This document shows positions 8,511 through 17,103 of a stretch of DNA of 64,000 bases, in pieces; the stretch's first letter is position 1, and the number at the start of each line of letters is the position of its first letter. Position numbers and translations under genes: made by a program. Under the pieces are notes generated by a model, which was not told the origin of the DNA, ran no database searches, and saw only the letters and a list, made by a program, of their open reading frames with translations. Origin of the DNA: Vibrio chagasii. GTDB taxonomy: Bacteria > Pseudomonadota > Gammaproteobacteria > Enterobacterales > Vibrionaceae. The stretch lies in contig NZ_MSCI01000002.1 in assembly GCF_002954585.1 (NCBI RefSeq), forward strand, positions 1,094,089 through 1,158,088, in the 5' to 3' direction.

Positions 8511-9740
8511 TTACTCTGTCGGTAGTATGGTGACAGGAGTGAAAGAAGCTACAGCATTGCCACCTGCTCCAGGGCGGTCAACATAAGGGGTGTTTTGCAT
8601 TAAGGTGTAGTACACGTCGACGAAGTCATCGTCATTCACCAACACATTGTTTGGGATAAGCTCGATGATTTTACTGGTGATCTGAGGGATGATCGCATAG
8701 CCCTGAACTTCTGGGTCTGGAATCATTTTCAAGATCTCTTCCGCGGCTTGCACCAGTAGTTTGGCTAGCTCTTTGTAGTTAGTTCCGTCATCATGCTCCA
8801 TCAAGATCATATCTGCAGCACCCCAGCGGTAACGTGGCCAGAAGATGATACTTTGGCTTGGATAGTACGTCTGTTTGTCATAATCCAAGTAAGGCATTTC
8901 AATTAAGTCGATTTGTGGAGCTATACGGCTTGAATCTACGCCAGTAACGATAGCGTAGATCTCTGCTTTGCCTGAGATCCATGGTTCTCTATCGATCGCT
9001 AAACGAATCTTAGTTAACTGAGTGGTATTCAACTCTTCAGGCTCTAATTCAGCCAATGAGCGTGCAGCACCGCTAAATAGCGTCTGCTTTTGAGGTTCTT
9101 TTTTATGGCTGCTAGTGCTGTCGCTGCTGTCAGAGTTAAGTAGCGTGTCTGTGCCTTGTTTTTGCATTTCAGCTTGCATGGTCATTAACCCGGCTTTGAG
9201 CTCTTCTGCACCGTTGCTATCAATCACAAACACCGGAACATCGGGCATTTGGTACACATCTAACTCATGCACTTGCCCATACACATCGTAAGCTTCGATG
9301 TATTGCCAATTCGAATCATCCCCAGATGGTTCGTAAGCAAACAGCGGGTTTTCACCATTTTTCCAAGCTTCAACCATGGTTTCATCAGCCATCCTAATTT
9401 CTAACACAGAGTCACTGAAGTCGTTGATCCCTTTCATCTTACGGTAGCTGAGGTCGGCTTTGTGCATTTTGCTTGAAAAGGCGGAGTAGGGTTTAGCCGA
9501 ACTAAGTTCGTCTAAAGGAGTCGATAAACTTTTTTCAGTGATTTGTGCTTTCAAAGAAGACTCAAGATCTGCATAGCGAGCACTTATTTGCAGCGCCAAT
9601 GATTGCTTTTGCGCGGCGGCATTATTTGCAATTGAAAGTGGATCTGAAACAGAGTGTGTTGTGTCGATATTGTTTGCATAAGATTGGAAGCCAACCACTG
9701 TTGTTGCAAGCACCATACTGATCGAAAAAGATGGTCTCAT
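8511..9740 (-). CDS. Secreted protein, possibly DUF3103 family
   Basis: A 409-residue protein with an N-terminal signal peptide (about residues 1-22, ending S-Y-A before N-N). It has a central low-complexity Ser/Asp stretch with D-S-S-D-S-T near residue 206 and a C-terminal half rich in aromatic and acidic residues (I-I-F-W-P-R-Y-R-W-G near 300). No zinc-protease or lipase motif is visible. From memory it resembles the DUF3103 proteins common in Vibrio, but I cannot verify this. It is transcribed alone, with a long AT-rich region upstream. Periplasmic or extracellular location is inferred from the signal peptide only. Confidence 0.7.
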   Translation of the reverse strand: MRPSFSISMVLATTVVGFQSYANNIDTTHSVSDPLSIANNAAAQKQSLALQISARYADLESSLKAQITEKSLSTPLDELSSAKPYSAFSSKMHKADLSYRKMKGINDFSDSVLEIRMADETMVEAWKNGENPLFAYEPSGDDSNWQYIEAYDVYGQVHELDVYQMPDVPVFVIDSNGAEELKAGLMTMQAEMQKQGTDTLLNSDSSDSTSSHKKEPQKQTLFSGAARSLAELEPEELNTTQLTKIRLAIDREPWISGKAEIYAIVTGVDSSRIAPQIDLIEMPYLDYDKQTYYPSQSIIFWPRYRWGAADMILMEHDDGTNYKELAKLLVQAAEEILKMIPDPEVQGYAIIPQITSKIIELIPNNVLVNDDDFVDVYYTLMQNTPYVDRPGAGGNAVASFTPVTILPTE

Positions 9741-10180
9741 AAATAATCCTTATTTTAATTTTTATCATTAATAGAGCATTTGCCCTACAAGAATTAACCT
9801 ATCAATAAGGTGAATATGTTCAAAACGTAGCCATTGATTTTTGTTTTAATTTCTAGCACAAGATCTTATTTTTATTGATTCTTATAAAATTTATTAAATA
9901 CAAGCTTGATATTTTTGTTTTTATAAACCAATCAATAGATAAACTACAATATTATTAACTATTACGGTGTATGGAGGGGTAGGTGAGTCAAGAAAAAGAA
10001 AGCCTACTCGTTCTAGAGTAGGCTTTGTGGTTAAACTGGAAGTTAGAATCACCGCTATTGCCGCCAAAAAGCGATATAGGATTACTCTGTATTTACTATA
10101 GTTTCGGCCGTATTTCGGAAGAGATAGTTTTCGGTATAATTCGACTCCCTAAATCACTAGCGCGATGAAATGCTCTGATC
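9741..10180. other. Intergenic region with a hairpin terminator
   Basis: No supported gene. The first 220 bases are AT-rich promoter-like sequence for the minus-strand secreted protein. An 11-bp perfect stem at 9999-10009 and 10016-10026 (AAAGCCTACTC) is a likely terminator, perhaps left from a lost gene. The remainder leads into a decayed LysR gene. Confidence 0.5.
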
Positions 10181-10600
10181 TGCGCACTACGTTGTTTTTA
10201 AGATCAATCCACTCCTCACTGAACAACGTTATGACGTCTTACTCGCGTCAAACACTTCCTGCATAAAACGCTAGGCCTAATGGGATTTTAGCTGAGCAAA
10301 TCTATTACTTTGGTCAGGTACTTAAACTTACTGATCCACTGTTGATGTCAAGGTTATTCCGGTAGAACGAAGTTAATTGTTTGAAGCGTTTAACCTAGAG
10401 CGCGGTTAAACTGCTATCACGAACCTTAAAGTAGTGCCGACTTCTGTAAAGGTAAAATTAAGCTTCTAGAGCTTCCTTTTGAATACATCAAGCCTTCACT
10501 CAGTGTTTATTGGCACAGCAATCGGAATGATGACATCGTCAATCAATGGTTAAGAGAGTTGTTTACCAGCGAAGTTTTAACCTTGAGCTCCGAAATATAA
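10180..10600 (+). pseudogene. Remnant of a LysR-family regulator gene
   Basis: Two pieces read as LysR effector-domain sequence in different frames. Around 10190-10260 one frame gives I-N-P-L-L-T-E-Q-R-Y-D-V-L-L-A-S. From about 10463 to the TAA at 10598 another gives L-P-F-E-Y-I-K-P-S-L-S-V-Y-W-H-S-N, then D-D-I-V-N-Q-W-L-R-E-L-F, matching the standard LysR C-terminus (W-H-S-R...H-x-W-L-R). Stops and frame changes lie between, and no helix-turn-helix region is recognisable upstream. This is best explained as a truncated, frame-broken gene. It is unrelated in position to the intact LysR gene at 6508. Confidence 0.65.
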
Positions 10601-10744
10601 GATAACGCCTAGTTGTGTGAGTAGACGTCTTGGTCATTCGACTCGTTCTTCATGTATAAAGTACCTTATGGTACAAATGACAACATGAAAAATGCTGGTG
10701 GCTTTTGCCACATAGACTTCCAATTTAAATGAAAAGACTGACTT

Positions 10745-10990
10745 ATGAATTTTGATTTCCAAGCACTGAAACACCACCAATTGGTCGAAGATGGTCAACT
10801 AGAAGGGTGTTACATTCATCAGCCAGCTCAAGGTAGCCAGCAAAACGACCAAGCAGTATTGGCAGAGCGCCAAGCGCTAGAAAAAATGGGTTACAAGGTT
10901 GTGCAAGTTAAGGCTAAAGGTGGGACAACAACGTTCGCTGAAGCAATGCAGAAGCTAGCCAAGAAGACTGGGTATCAGTCAAACAACTAA
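10745..10990 (+). CDS. Small conserved-looking hypothetical protein
   Basis: An 81-residue soluble protein. The C-terminal half contains an alpha/beta-like pattern (L-E-K-M-G-Y-K-V-V-Q-V-K, then an amphipathic helix F-A-E-A-M-Q-K-L-A-K-K). No signal peptide, membrane segment or Cys pair is present apart from a single Cys at residue 22. The ribosome binding site is weak. Base composition and codon use fit the neighbouring genes, which supports real coding. Family and function are not recognised. Confidence 0.55.
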   Translation: MNFDFQALKHHQLVEDGQLEGCYIHQPAQGSQQNDQAVLAERQALEKMGYKVVQVKAKGGTTTFAEAMQKLAKKTGYQSNN

Positions 10991-11171
10991 GTGGGCAATA
11001 ATTGTCGCTTAGTGTGTCGTCGCTTTCAAACGGGCGACGATACATAACTATCAAGCATGTAGGAAAGCTTTCGACAAAACCTTTTTAACTATCTACCTGA
11101 CATTTAAAGGACATATAGCTGATCTTCACAGCGAGTAGGACGTATAGGCAGCTTAAAAAGGAAGAAATACT

Positions 11172-11669
11172 ATGGCCATCGTCTATGTCAGCATCGGAAG
11201 CAACATAAACCGCGAACATCACATCACAGAATCTCTCAAAGCGTTGAACCACCGCTTTGCTCCACTGCAAATTTCTCAGTTTTACGATTGCGAGCCAGTC
11301 GGTTTTGAAGGAGATAACTTCCTCAATCTCGTAGCGGGCTTTGAATGCGACCTTCCTATCGCAGAATTAGCTAAAACTCTTCATCAAATCGAATTTGATA
11401 ACGGTCGCCAACGTGAGACTAAACAGTACGCTTCAAGAACCATGGATATCGATATCCTTCTTTACGGCGATCAAGTGGGCATTATCGACGGCGTAGAGTT
11501 ACCCAGAGGTGAGATCACCGAGTACGCTTTCGTGCTTCGTCCGTTAGTCGATCTTGCCGCGACTGCCCATCACCCCATTCTAAATACCTCGTTCCAACAG
11601 CTTTGGAATAGCTTTGACCAGGCGAGTCAGAAAACCGTTCCAATCCCCTTCGAGCTCAGGCTCACCTAA
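11172..11669 (+). CDS. folK: 2-amino-4-hydroxy-6-hydroxymethyldihydropteridine pyrophosphokinase (HPPK)
   Basis: Transfers pyrophosphate from ATP to 6-hydroxymethyl-dihydropterin. The 165-residue protein has the family signatures: S-I-G-S-N at 7-11, F-x-N-L-V near 50-54 and R-T-M-D-I-D-I-L-L-Y at 89-98, with the magnesium aspartates Asp92 and Asp94. AAAAAGGAAG lies upstream of the ATG. It is the first gene of a cluster with folX, folE and folM, which is not where the housekeeping folK normally sits (with pcnB), so this is probably a second copy serving a special pterin. That a housekeeping copy exists elsewhere is inference. Confidence 0.93.
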   Translation: MAIVYVSIGSNINREHHITESLKALNHRFAPLQISQFYDCEPVGFEGDNFLNLVAGFECDLPIAELAKTLHQIEFDNGRQRETKQYASRTMDIDILLYGDQVGIIDGVELPRGEITEYAFVLRPLVDLAATAHHPILNTSFQQLWNSFDQASQKTVPIPFELRLT

Positions 11670-11778
11670 TGCCTTCAGAGCTGTCAAAAACCGCAAACTC
11701 TTATTATCAGAGCTTTATTTGATCTTTTCTTAAAACAAGCACGTACCTGATATCACTTTCGACGGAATGGAAACTGTT

Positions 11779-12156
11779 ATGAACCACAACGCCATTATTA
11801 CCATCACAAATCTCAGACTACGAACCTTCATCGGCTTCAACGAAGAAGAGAAAACCAAGCAGCAAGATATTGTCATAAACGCAGAGATTCACTATCCAGC
11901 CAACAATTTGTGCCTCTCTGATGACGTTGACAATGCCCTCAATTACAAAAACATTTGCAAGAAAATTATCCACCATGTCGAGTCTGGAAGATTTCTGCTT
12001 CTAGAAAAGCTAACCAGCGATGTACTCGGAATCTGCATTGATCACTCATGGGTTCGGTACGCTCAAGTGAGAATTGATAAACCTCATGCGCTGCGTTTTG
12101 CCGACTCCGTTTCGCTCACACTGAGTTACGAAGCGGATCAAGATAATAACTTCTAA
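11779..12156 (+). CDS. folX: Dihydroneopterin triphosphate 2'-epimerase
   Basis: Converts dihydroneopterin triphosphate to dihydromonapterin triphosphate. The protein matches E. coli FolX closely throughout: [27 protein letters not shown] and A-L-R-F-A-D-S-V-S. This separates it from FolB aldolase, which shares the fold. The ATG at 11779 (MNHNA) is chosen because the E. coli protein begins a similar distance before the first strand; an ATG four codons upstream is possible. It is followed by folE after 11 bases, so the two are co-transcribed. Confidence 0.92.
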   Translation: MNHNAIITITNLRLRTFIGFNEEEKTKQQDIVINAEIHYPANNLCLSDDVDNALNYKNICKKIIHHVESGRFLLLEKLTSDVLGICIDHSWVRYAQVRIDKPHALRFADSVSLTLSYEADQDNNF

Positions 12157-12167
12157 GGAGCGATCCA

Positions 12168-12806
12168 ATGTTGAGCACAGAAGCAGAACAAGTAAGAACA
12201 GCTCTACTAGCGAGAGGACTTGAAACCCCGATGACCGCAAGTGAAATGAACAGCGACCAGAAATACAATCGTATTAAGGGCCTACTCACCGAAGTTGTCA
12301 GTACGCTAGGTTTGGATCTGACTGACGACAGCCTTGCAGAGACGCCGCACCGCATCGCAAAAATGTATGTACACGAGATATTTTCCGGGCTTGATTACAA
12401 CAATTTTCCAAAAATCAGCGTCATAGAGAACAAAATGTCGGTAGATGAGATGGTTAAGGTATCAGATATCGACTTAACATCTACGTGTGAGCACCACTTC
12501 ATCACCATCGACGGTTTAGCGCAAGTAGCCTACATTCCAGAATCGAAGATACTTGGCCTGTCGAAAATAAACAGAATTGTCCGATTCTTCGCGCAGCGCC
12601 CCCAAGTCCAAGAGCGCTTAACCCAGCAGGTTTTGATTGCCATACAGACTCTCGTTGAAACAGAAAATGTCGCGGTGACCATCAAAGCAACGCATTACTG
12701 CGTGAAGTCTCGAGGCGTAATGGATGCCAACTCTGAAACGACCACAACAGCGCTCGGTGGCATTTTCAAAACTAATCCTCAAACTAGAGCTGAGTTTTTA
12801 CGATGA
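12168..12806 (+). CDS. folE: GTP cyclohydrolase I
   Basis: Converts GTP to 7,8-dihydroneopterin triphosphate, the first step of pterin synthesis. The 212-residue protein carries the zinc and active-site motifs: S-T-C-E-H-H at 105-110 (Cys107), the L-G-L-S-K-I-N-R segment at 129-136 and H-Y-C-V-K-S-R-G at 176-183 (Cys178). Length and pattern are those of the bacterial FolE1 homodecamer. It lies between folX and folM, and its stop codon overlaps the folM start (ATGA). Placement in this cluster suggests it feeds monapterin rather than folate. Confidence 0.95.
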   Translation: MLSTEAEQVRTALLARGLETPMTASEMNSDQKYNRIKGLLTEVVSTLGLDLTDDSLAETPHRIAKMYVHEIFSGLDYNNFPKISVIENKMSVDEMVKVSDIDLTSTCEHHFITIDGLAQVAYIPESKILGLSKINRIVRFFAQRPQVQERLTQQVLIAIQTLVETENVAVTIKATHYCVKSRGVMDANSETTTTALGGIFKTNPQTRAEFLR

Positions 12807-13519
12807 GTGAGACGATTCTGATAACTGGAGTAGGGAAGCGATTAGGGTTCGCACTCGCTCAGCAACTTCTGGCTGATGGGTACCAAGTGATTGGTACCTT
12901 TCGCAGAGAGTATCCTCAGTTGCAACAGCTGCGTGATAAGGGGGCTGATCTACAGTACGTCGATTTTTACCAGCAAAGCAGCGTAGAGGACTTTCTGCAC
13001 TATGTAGGGCAAGAGTACAGAGCACTTCGAGCCATCGTTCATAATGCCTCTGATTGGAAGCCGGAGAATAAGAAAGATCCGAGCGAGAACGCTGCAGAAA
13101 TTATGAACCAGATGATGGCAGTTCACGTCGGCGTACCATACCTTATCAATCTGTCGCTCAAAGACCTGCTGATGTCTGGCGATCAAACCTCAGATATCAT
13201 CCATATCAGTGACTATGTTGCCGAAAAAGGCAGTAAAAAACATATCGCTTACGCGGCAAGCAAAGCTGCGCTTAATAACTTAACGCTTTCGTTCTCGGCG
13301 ATGATGGCTCCCAACGTGAAAGTAAACACTGTCTCACCAGCTATGATCAAATTCAATGATTATGATGACGAGGCGTATAAGGCTAAAGCTCTGCAAAAAG
13401 CTTTGATTCCGGCAGAAGCGGGTTTTGAGGAAGTGGTTGATGGCATCAAGTATGTACTGTCCAGTCGTTACATGACAGGAAGAACATTGCACCTTGATGG
13501 CGGCAGGCATCTGAAGTGA
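12803..13519 (+). CDS. folM: Dihydromonapterin reductase, short-chain dehydrogenase
   Basis: An NADPH-dependent short-chain dehydrogenase that reduces dihydromonapterin (and weakly dihydrofolate) to the tetrahydro form. The 238-residue protein has the cofactor loop T-G-V-G-K-R-L-G at 8-15, with the Arg-containing pattern of the pteridine reductase/FolM group, N-A-S at 81-83, and the catalytic Tyr150 and Lys154 in Y-A-A-S-K. It ends with L-D-G-G-R-H, as in FolM. It overlaps folE by four bases. The order folK-folX-folE-folM makes FolM the best call among SDR enzymes. Confidence 0.88.
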   Translation: MSETILITGVGKRLGFALAQQLLADGYQVIGTFRREYPQLQQLRDKGADLQYVDFYQQSSVEDFLHYVGQEYRALRAIVHNASDWKPENKKDPSENAAEIMNQMMAVHVGVPYLINLSLKDLLMSGDQTSDIIHISDYVAEKGSKKHIAYAASKAALNNLTLSFSAMMAPNVKVNTVSPAMIKFNDYDDEAYKAKALQKALIPAEAGFEEVVDGIKYVLSSRYMTGRTLHLDGGRHLK

Positions 13520-13983
13520 ATTCGTGTCGATAACATTGCGCTCTTTCTTGGGTGAAAAGCCCATTTTATTCTGAATATGAACTCTCCCGCTCTGGTTACA
13601 AACTTATAGCTTGAGTGTTCATGTTTAGCAGCCTATTTGGGTTGTTCTATCCTGAACAACCTCATTCAACCTTACGCAACAAAGTGACTAATCTCACATT
13701 TCTGTCAATTCATCTCCTGAATCGAGCGGGTTGTATTAAACGCAGTTCATATTGAGTTCGCTTTGAACCCACTTACCTATTTAGGGTGATGAGCATCTGA
13801 ACCGAAAATTCAAACAAATGTTTAAATTAATGAATTTATAGAGCGATTTATCGGGCATTTAACGGGATGACTTTTACTTTGATCTTGATCAATATGTTAA
13901 CTGTTGCGCAACAAATTTAAATCAAATTTGCATAGGAAGCGCACATTTACTTCTTCGATCTGCTCAGTACAAGGAATAAAATT
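13520..13983. promoter_or_regulatory. Spacer between fol operon and pha operon, with palindromic operator candidate
   Basis: No gene is supported. A GGTTGTTC/GAACAACC hairpin (13640-13647 with 13654-13661) may end the fol operon. Just upstream of the phasin gene, a perfect 12-bp palindrome TGTTGCGCAACA at 13902-13913 is a candidate repressor site; PhaR-type regulators that sense polyhydroxyalkanoate bind TGC/GCA-rich palindromes upstream of phasin genes. The assignment is inference, and no phaR gene is in the window. Confidence 0.4.
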
Positions 13984-14334
13984 ATGTCTACTCAGGAAAC
14001 ATTTAAGGCTTTCACATCGCAGCTAGAGTCTGTAACAAACCCGTTTTACAACTTCAATCAGCTAGTGACTAAGAATATAGAGACACTGACCAAGATTCAG
14101 CTTGATAGCCTACAAGCTTATAGCGCGCTAGGTAATGAGTCTTTGCAGAGCTTATCTTCGTTAAAGCAGCCACAAGATATTCCAGCTTATGGTTCAAAAC
14201 AGATGGAAGTAGCGAGTAAGATCTCACAACAACTCATGGAAGATAGCCAAAAGCTGACTCAACTTGGTCAAGATTTTAAATCTGCCGCTGACGAGCTTAC
14301 AGCTTCTGCGGTAAAGACTGCGAAAAGTGCTTAG
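13984..14334 (+). CDS. phaP: Phasin (polyhydroxyalkanoate granule surface protein)
   Basis: Coats the surface of polyhydroxyalkanoate granules and controls their size. The 116-residue protein is all helical and amphipathic with no Cys, and has the phasin_2 pattern N-x-L-x-x-K-N-I-E-T-L-T-K-I-Q near residues 22-36, then a long heptad-like C-terminal helix. ACAAGGAATAAAATT precedes the ATG. phaC begins 78 bases after the stop, and the gene order phaP-phaC-phaJ supports the call. Confidence 0.9.
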   Translation: MSTQETFKAFTSQLESVTNPFYNFNQLVTKNIETLTKIQLDSLQAYSALGNESLQSLSSLKQPQDIPAYGSKQMEVASKISQQLMEDSQKLTQLGQDFKSAADELTASAVKTAKSA

Positions 14335-14412
14335 TTTATTGCTTGTCGGTTGATGGCGGAGCGTAACGTCTAGCCGCCATCTCTCAGCATCACTTCTAAC
14401 AAGGATGTCAGA

Positions 14413-16170
14413 ATGGAAAATAAATCGCCCTTTGAAGGTATGATGAACCTCATGTCCCAATACGGACAAGCCTGGATGGACAATCTAGGGCAGCCAACAC
14501 AATCGACATTGATGAAAACCCAATCGGAAGATTTTACGAAGTGGGTGGGCTCAATGACTCAGAACCCAACCAATATGGTTGAGCAACAGATGAATTGGTG
14601 GGCGCAGCAAGTTAATCTACTTAACGATTGTATCCTCGGCACTCAAGAACAAACTAAAGAGACGGATCGTCGTTTTCGTGACCCTTTATGGAATGACACG
14701 CCACTGTATCGTTACATCAAAGAAAGCTACAAACTTGCTTGTGACAATATTCAACAATCAGTTGAGAACGCAGATGGTCTGGACGACGAGACCAAAGCTC
14801 GCCTTTCATTTTTCACTCGGCAGTATTTGAATGCCATGTCGCCAAGTAACTTCGTGTCGACTAACCCAGAGATACTCAAGCTGACCATGGAGAGTAAGGG
14901 TGAAAACCTGATCCAGGGGATGAAGCAATTCCGTCAGGATTTAGAGCAAAGTGCCGACATGCTCAATATTCGAATGACGGATAAAAACCAGTTCAAACTG
15001 GGGGAGAATATTGCCTCAACGCCCGGAAAAATCGTCTTTCAAAACGAGATGTTCGAGCTGATTCAATACAAGCCGACCACAGAACAAGTCTATAAACGCC
15101 CGACACTGATCGTACCGCCATTCGTCAACAAATATTACATTATGGATGTCAATCCAGAGACCTCTTATGTGAAGTGGTTGGTCAGCCAAGGCCACACAGT
15201 ATTCATGATCTCTTGGGTGAACCCTAATGCTCAAATGCGAGACGTCGATTTTGGCAACTACGTGACTCAAGGCGTGCTACCTGCACTTGATGCCATTGAA
15301 AGTGTCACAGGCGAGCGAGAAGTTAACGGTATCGGTTACTGCATCGGTGGCACCACCTTAGTCGCAGCTATGGCTTACCTTTCTGGCAAACGTCGTAAGC
15401 AGAGAATCAAATCGGTCACTCTGCTGACTACGATCCTCGACTTCCAAAAGCCAGGTGAGTTAGGGGTCTTCATCAATGATCCGATCATTAGCAGCATTGA
15501 AGCGCAAAACAACCAACGTGGTTATATGGATGGCCGCCAAATGGCCGTGTCATTCAGCTTACTTCGTGAAAACAGCCTGTATTGGAATTACTACATTTCC
15601 AATTATTTGAAAGGGGAGAGCCCAATGGCATTCGACCTCCTTTATTGGAACTGTGATAACACCAACGTGACCGCTGCGACCCATAACCAGCTGCTACGTC
15701 AGTGCTATCTTGAGAATCGACTCGCCAAAGGTGAGTTAGTGATCGATGGTGTGGCGATTGATTTAGGTAAAGTAAAGTCGCCGGCTTATTTCCTCTCTGC
15801 TATCGATGATCATATCGCGCTATGGGACGGCAATTTTGAAGGCACAAAACTGCTAGGTGGAGACAATAAATTTGTACTTACCGAGAGTGGTCATATTGCA
15901 GGGCCGATGAACCATGCCGATTCCAATAAATATGGTTTTTGGACCAATGATGATAACGACCAAGCACCATCTCAGTGGCTTGCCAGCGCCGACAAGCACC
16001 ATGGCTCGTGGTGGTCACATTGGCAAAACTGGGTTGATGAGCGCAACTTCTCCGAAATGATTGAAGCTCGTGAGCTAGAAGGGGAACTGGATGCGCCAGG
16101 TGAATACGTGAAGCAGCGCATTCAAGATGTCATTGTGCAAGAAAATGACATGGAAAAGGAGTTTGCATAA
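14413..16170 (+). CDS. phaC: Class I poly(3-hydroxyalkanoate) synthase
   Basis: Polymerises (R)-3-hydroxyacyl-CoA to polyhydroxyalkanoate on granules. The 585-residue protein has an N-terminal helical region (1-200) and a C-terminal alpha/beta-hydrolase domain with the lipase-like box G-Y-C-I-G-G and nucleophile Cys310. The other triad members are Asp465 in S-A-I-D-D-H and His494 in E-S-G-H-I-A-G. The conserved L-L-Y-W-N-C-D-N-T-N segment lies near 409. No phaE subunit accompanies it, so it is class I. It overlaps phaJ by one base (TAATG), so translation is coupled. Confidence 0.96.
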   Translation: MENKSPFEGMMNLMSQYGQAWMDNLGQPTQSTLMKTQSEDFTKWVGSMTQNPTNMVEQQMNWWAQQVNLLNDCILGTQEQTKETDRRFRDPLWNDTPLYRYIKESYKLACDNIQQSVENADGLDDETKARLSFFTRQYLNAMSPSNFVSTNPEILKLTMESKGENLIQGMKQFRQDLEQSADMLNIRMTDKNQFKLGENIASTPGKIVFQNEMFELIQYKPTTEQVYKRPTLIVPPFVNKYYIMDVNPETSYVKWLVSQGHTVFMISWVNPNAQMRDVDFGNYVTQGVLPALDAIESVTGEREVNGIGYCIGGTTLVAAMAYLSGKRRKQRIKSVTLLTTILDFQKPGELGVFINDPIISSIEAQNNQRGYMDGRQMAVSFSLLRENSLYWNYYISNYLKGESPMAFDLLYWNCDNTNVTAATHNQLLRQCYLENRLAKGELVIDGVAIDLGKVKSPAYFLSAIDDHIALWDGNFEGTKLLGGDNKFVLTESGHIAGPMNHADSNKYGFWTNDDNDQAPSQWLASADKHHGSWWSHWQNWVDERNFSEMIEARELEGELDAPGEYVKQRIQDVIVQENDMEKEFA

Positions 16171-16568
16171 TGAATCCAGAAATCGGACAAATTGCCACAA
16201 TAGAAAAGAAATTAGATAAGCAAACCGTAGAAGCGTTTGCTAGCGTCTCGGAAGACTACAACCCAATCCATTTAGATGAAGATTTCGCTAAAACCACACA
16301 ATTTGAGCGTCCAATCGTGCACGGCATGTTGGCATCGAGCCTTATCTCTGGCTTGTTGGCTTCTAAAGTGCCGGGGGCTGGCAGCATTTACTTGGGGCAA
16401 TCTTTGAAGTTTCTTCGCCCTATTTTTGTTGGCGAAACTGTCACAGCCAAGGTGGAAGTGACCAGTGTGCGTGAAGACAAACCTATCGCTGTGATATCTA
16501 CTCAAGTATTGAACGCCAATGGTGAAGTCGCGGTCGATGGTGAAGCGACAGTGATGTATTCTGTTTAA
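16170..16568 (+). CDS. phaJ: (R)-specific enoyl-CoA hydratase, MaoC-like
   Basis: Hydrates trans-2-enoyl-CoA from beta-oxidation to (R)-3-hydroxyacyl-CoA, the PhaC substrate. The 132-residue hot-dog protein has the hydratase-2 motif S-E-D-Y-N-P-I-H, giving catalytic Asp29 and His34, and then R-P-I-V-H-G-M-L. The size is that of the single-domain PhaJ of Aeromonas caviae, whose phaP-phaC-phaJ operon has the same order. This implies synthesis of medium or mixed short-chain polymer from fatty acids; phaA and phaB are not present here. Confidence 0.93.
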   Translation: MNPEIGQIATIEKKLDKQTVEAFASVSEDYNPIHLDEDFAKTTQFERPIVHGMLASSLISGLLASKVPGAGSIYLGQSLKFLRPIFVGETVTAKVEVTSVREDKPIAVISTQVLNANGEVAVDGEATVMYSV

Positions 16569-17013
16569 CCACAACGCCATACAAGACAGCCAATATTTAC
16601 TGAAAACAAAGGCAATAACGCGATCAGCGGATGTACTACCAGATCTTTTCAATTAATAATTTGATTCTAATGTGCGTTTTAGTGCTTTGCGCTAAAACGC
16701 TATTGTCTAAAATATAAAGTTCTGATTTTCAAAATACCTCTACCGATACTAGACTCCACGAACTCAGCTTGCTTAAACTGTGCGGATGATATGATCAATG
16801 GTGCTAATCCTTAAGGGCGAGTCGGCACAATTAAAAGTAGCCGTTATTTGTCATGTAGTTTCCATAAAGGGTTTATCGAAGGTGCTCGCTTCCCTGTATA
16901 CAAAATACAGAAGGTATTCTGAAGAACTTAAACGACTCTTCTGTCAATAGTGTTGTTAGCTATGAAAGAAATACGTTAACAATGTAATCTAAAAGAGTAT
17001 GACCCAAAAATAA
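16569..17013. other. Intergenic region with a hairpin after phaJ
   Basis: No gene is supported. A 9-bp perfect stem GCGTTTTAG (16674-16682) with CTAAAACGC (16692-16700) may terminate the pha operon, though the T run after it is poor. The remaining ~300 bases show no coding pattern. Confidence 0.45.
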
Positions 17014-17046
17014 AACCTCTGTTCACGCTTAGCGTAAGCAGAGGTT
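17014..17046. terminator. Terminator downstream of the M4 protease gene
   Basis: AACCTCTG (17014-17021) pairs with CAGAGGTT (17039-17046), with further imperfect pairing inside the 17-base loop. An A-rich stretch precedes it, giving a T run on the minus strand. Confidence 0.65.
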
Positions 17047-17103
17047 GTTATATTAGTAGCCTGTAAGCAATTAACTATGTATCAGTAATTGATTTGTTTG
17101 GAC

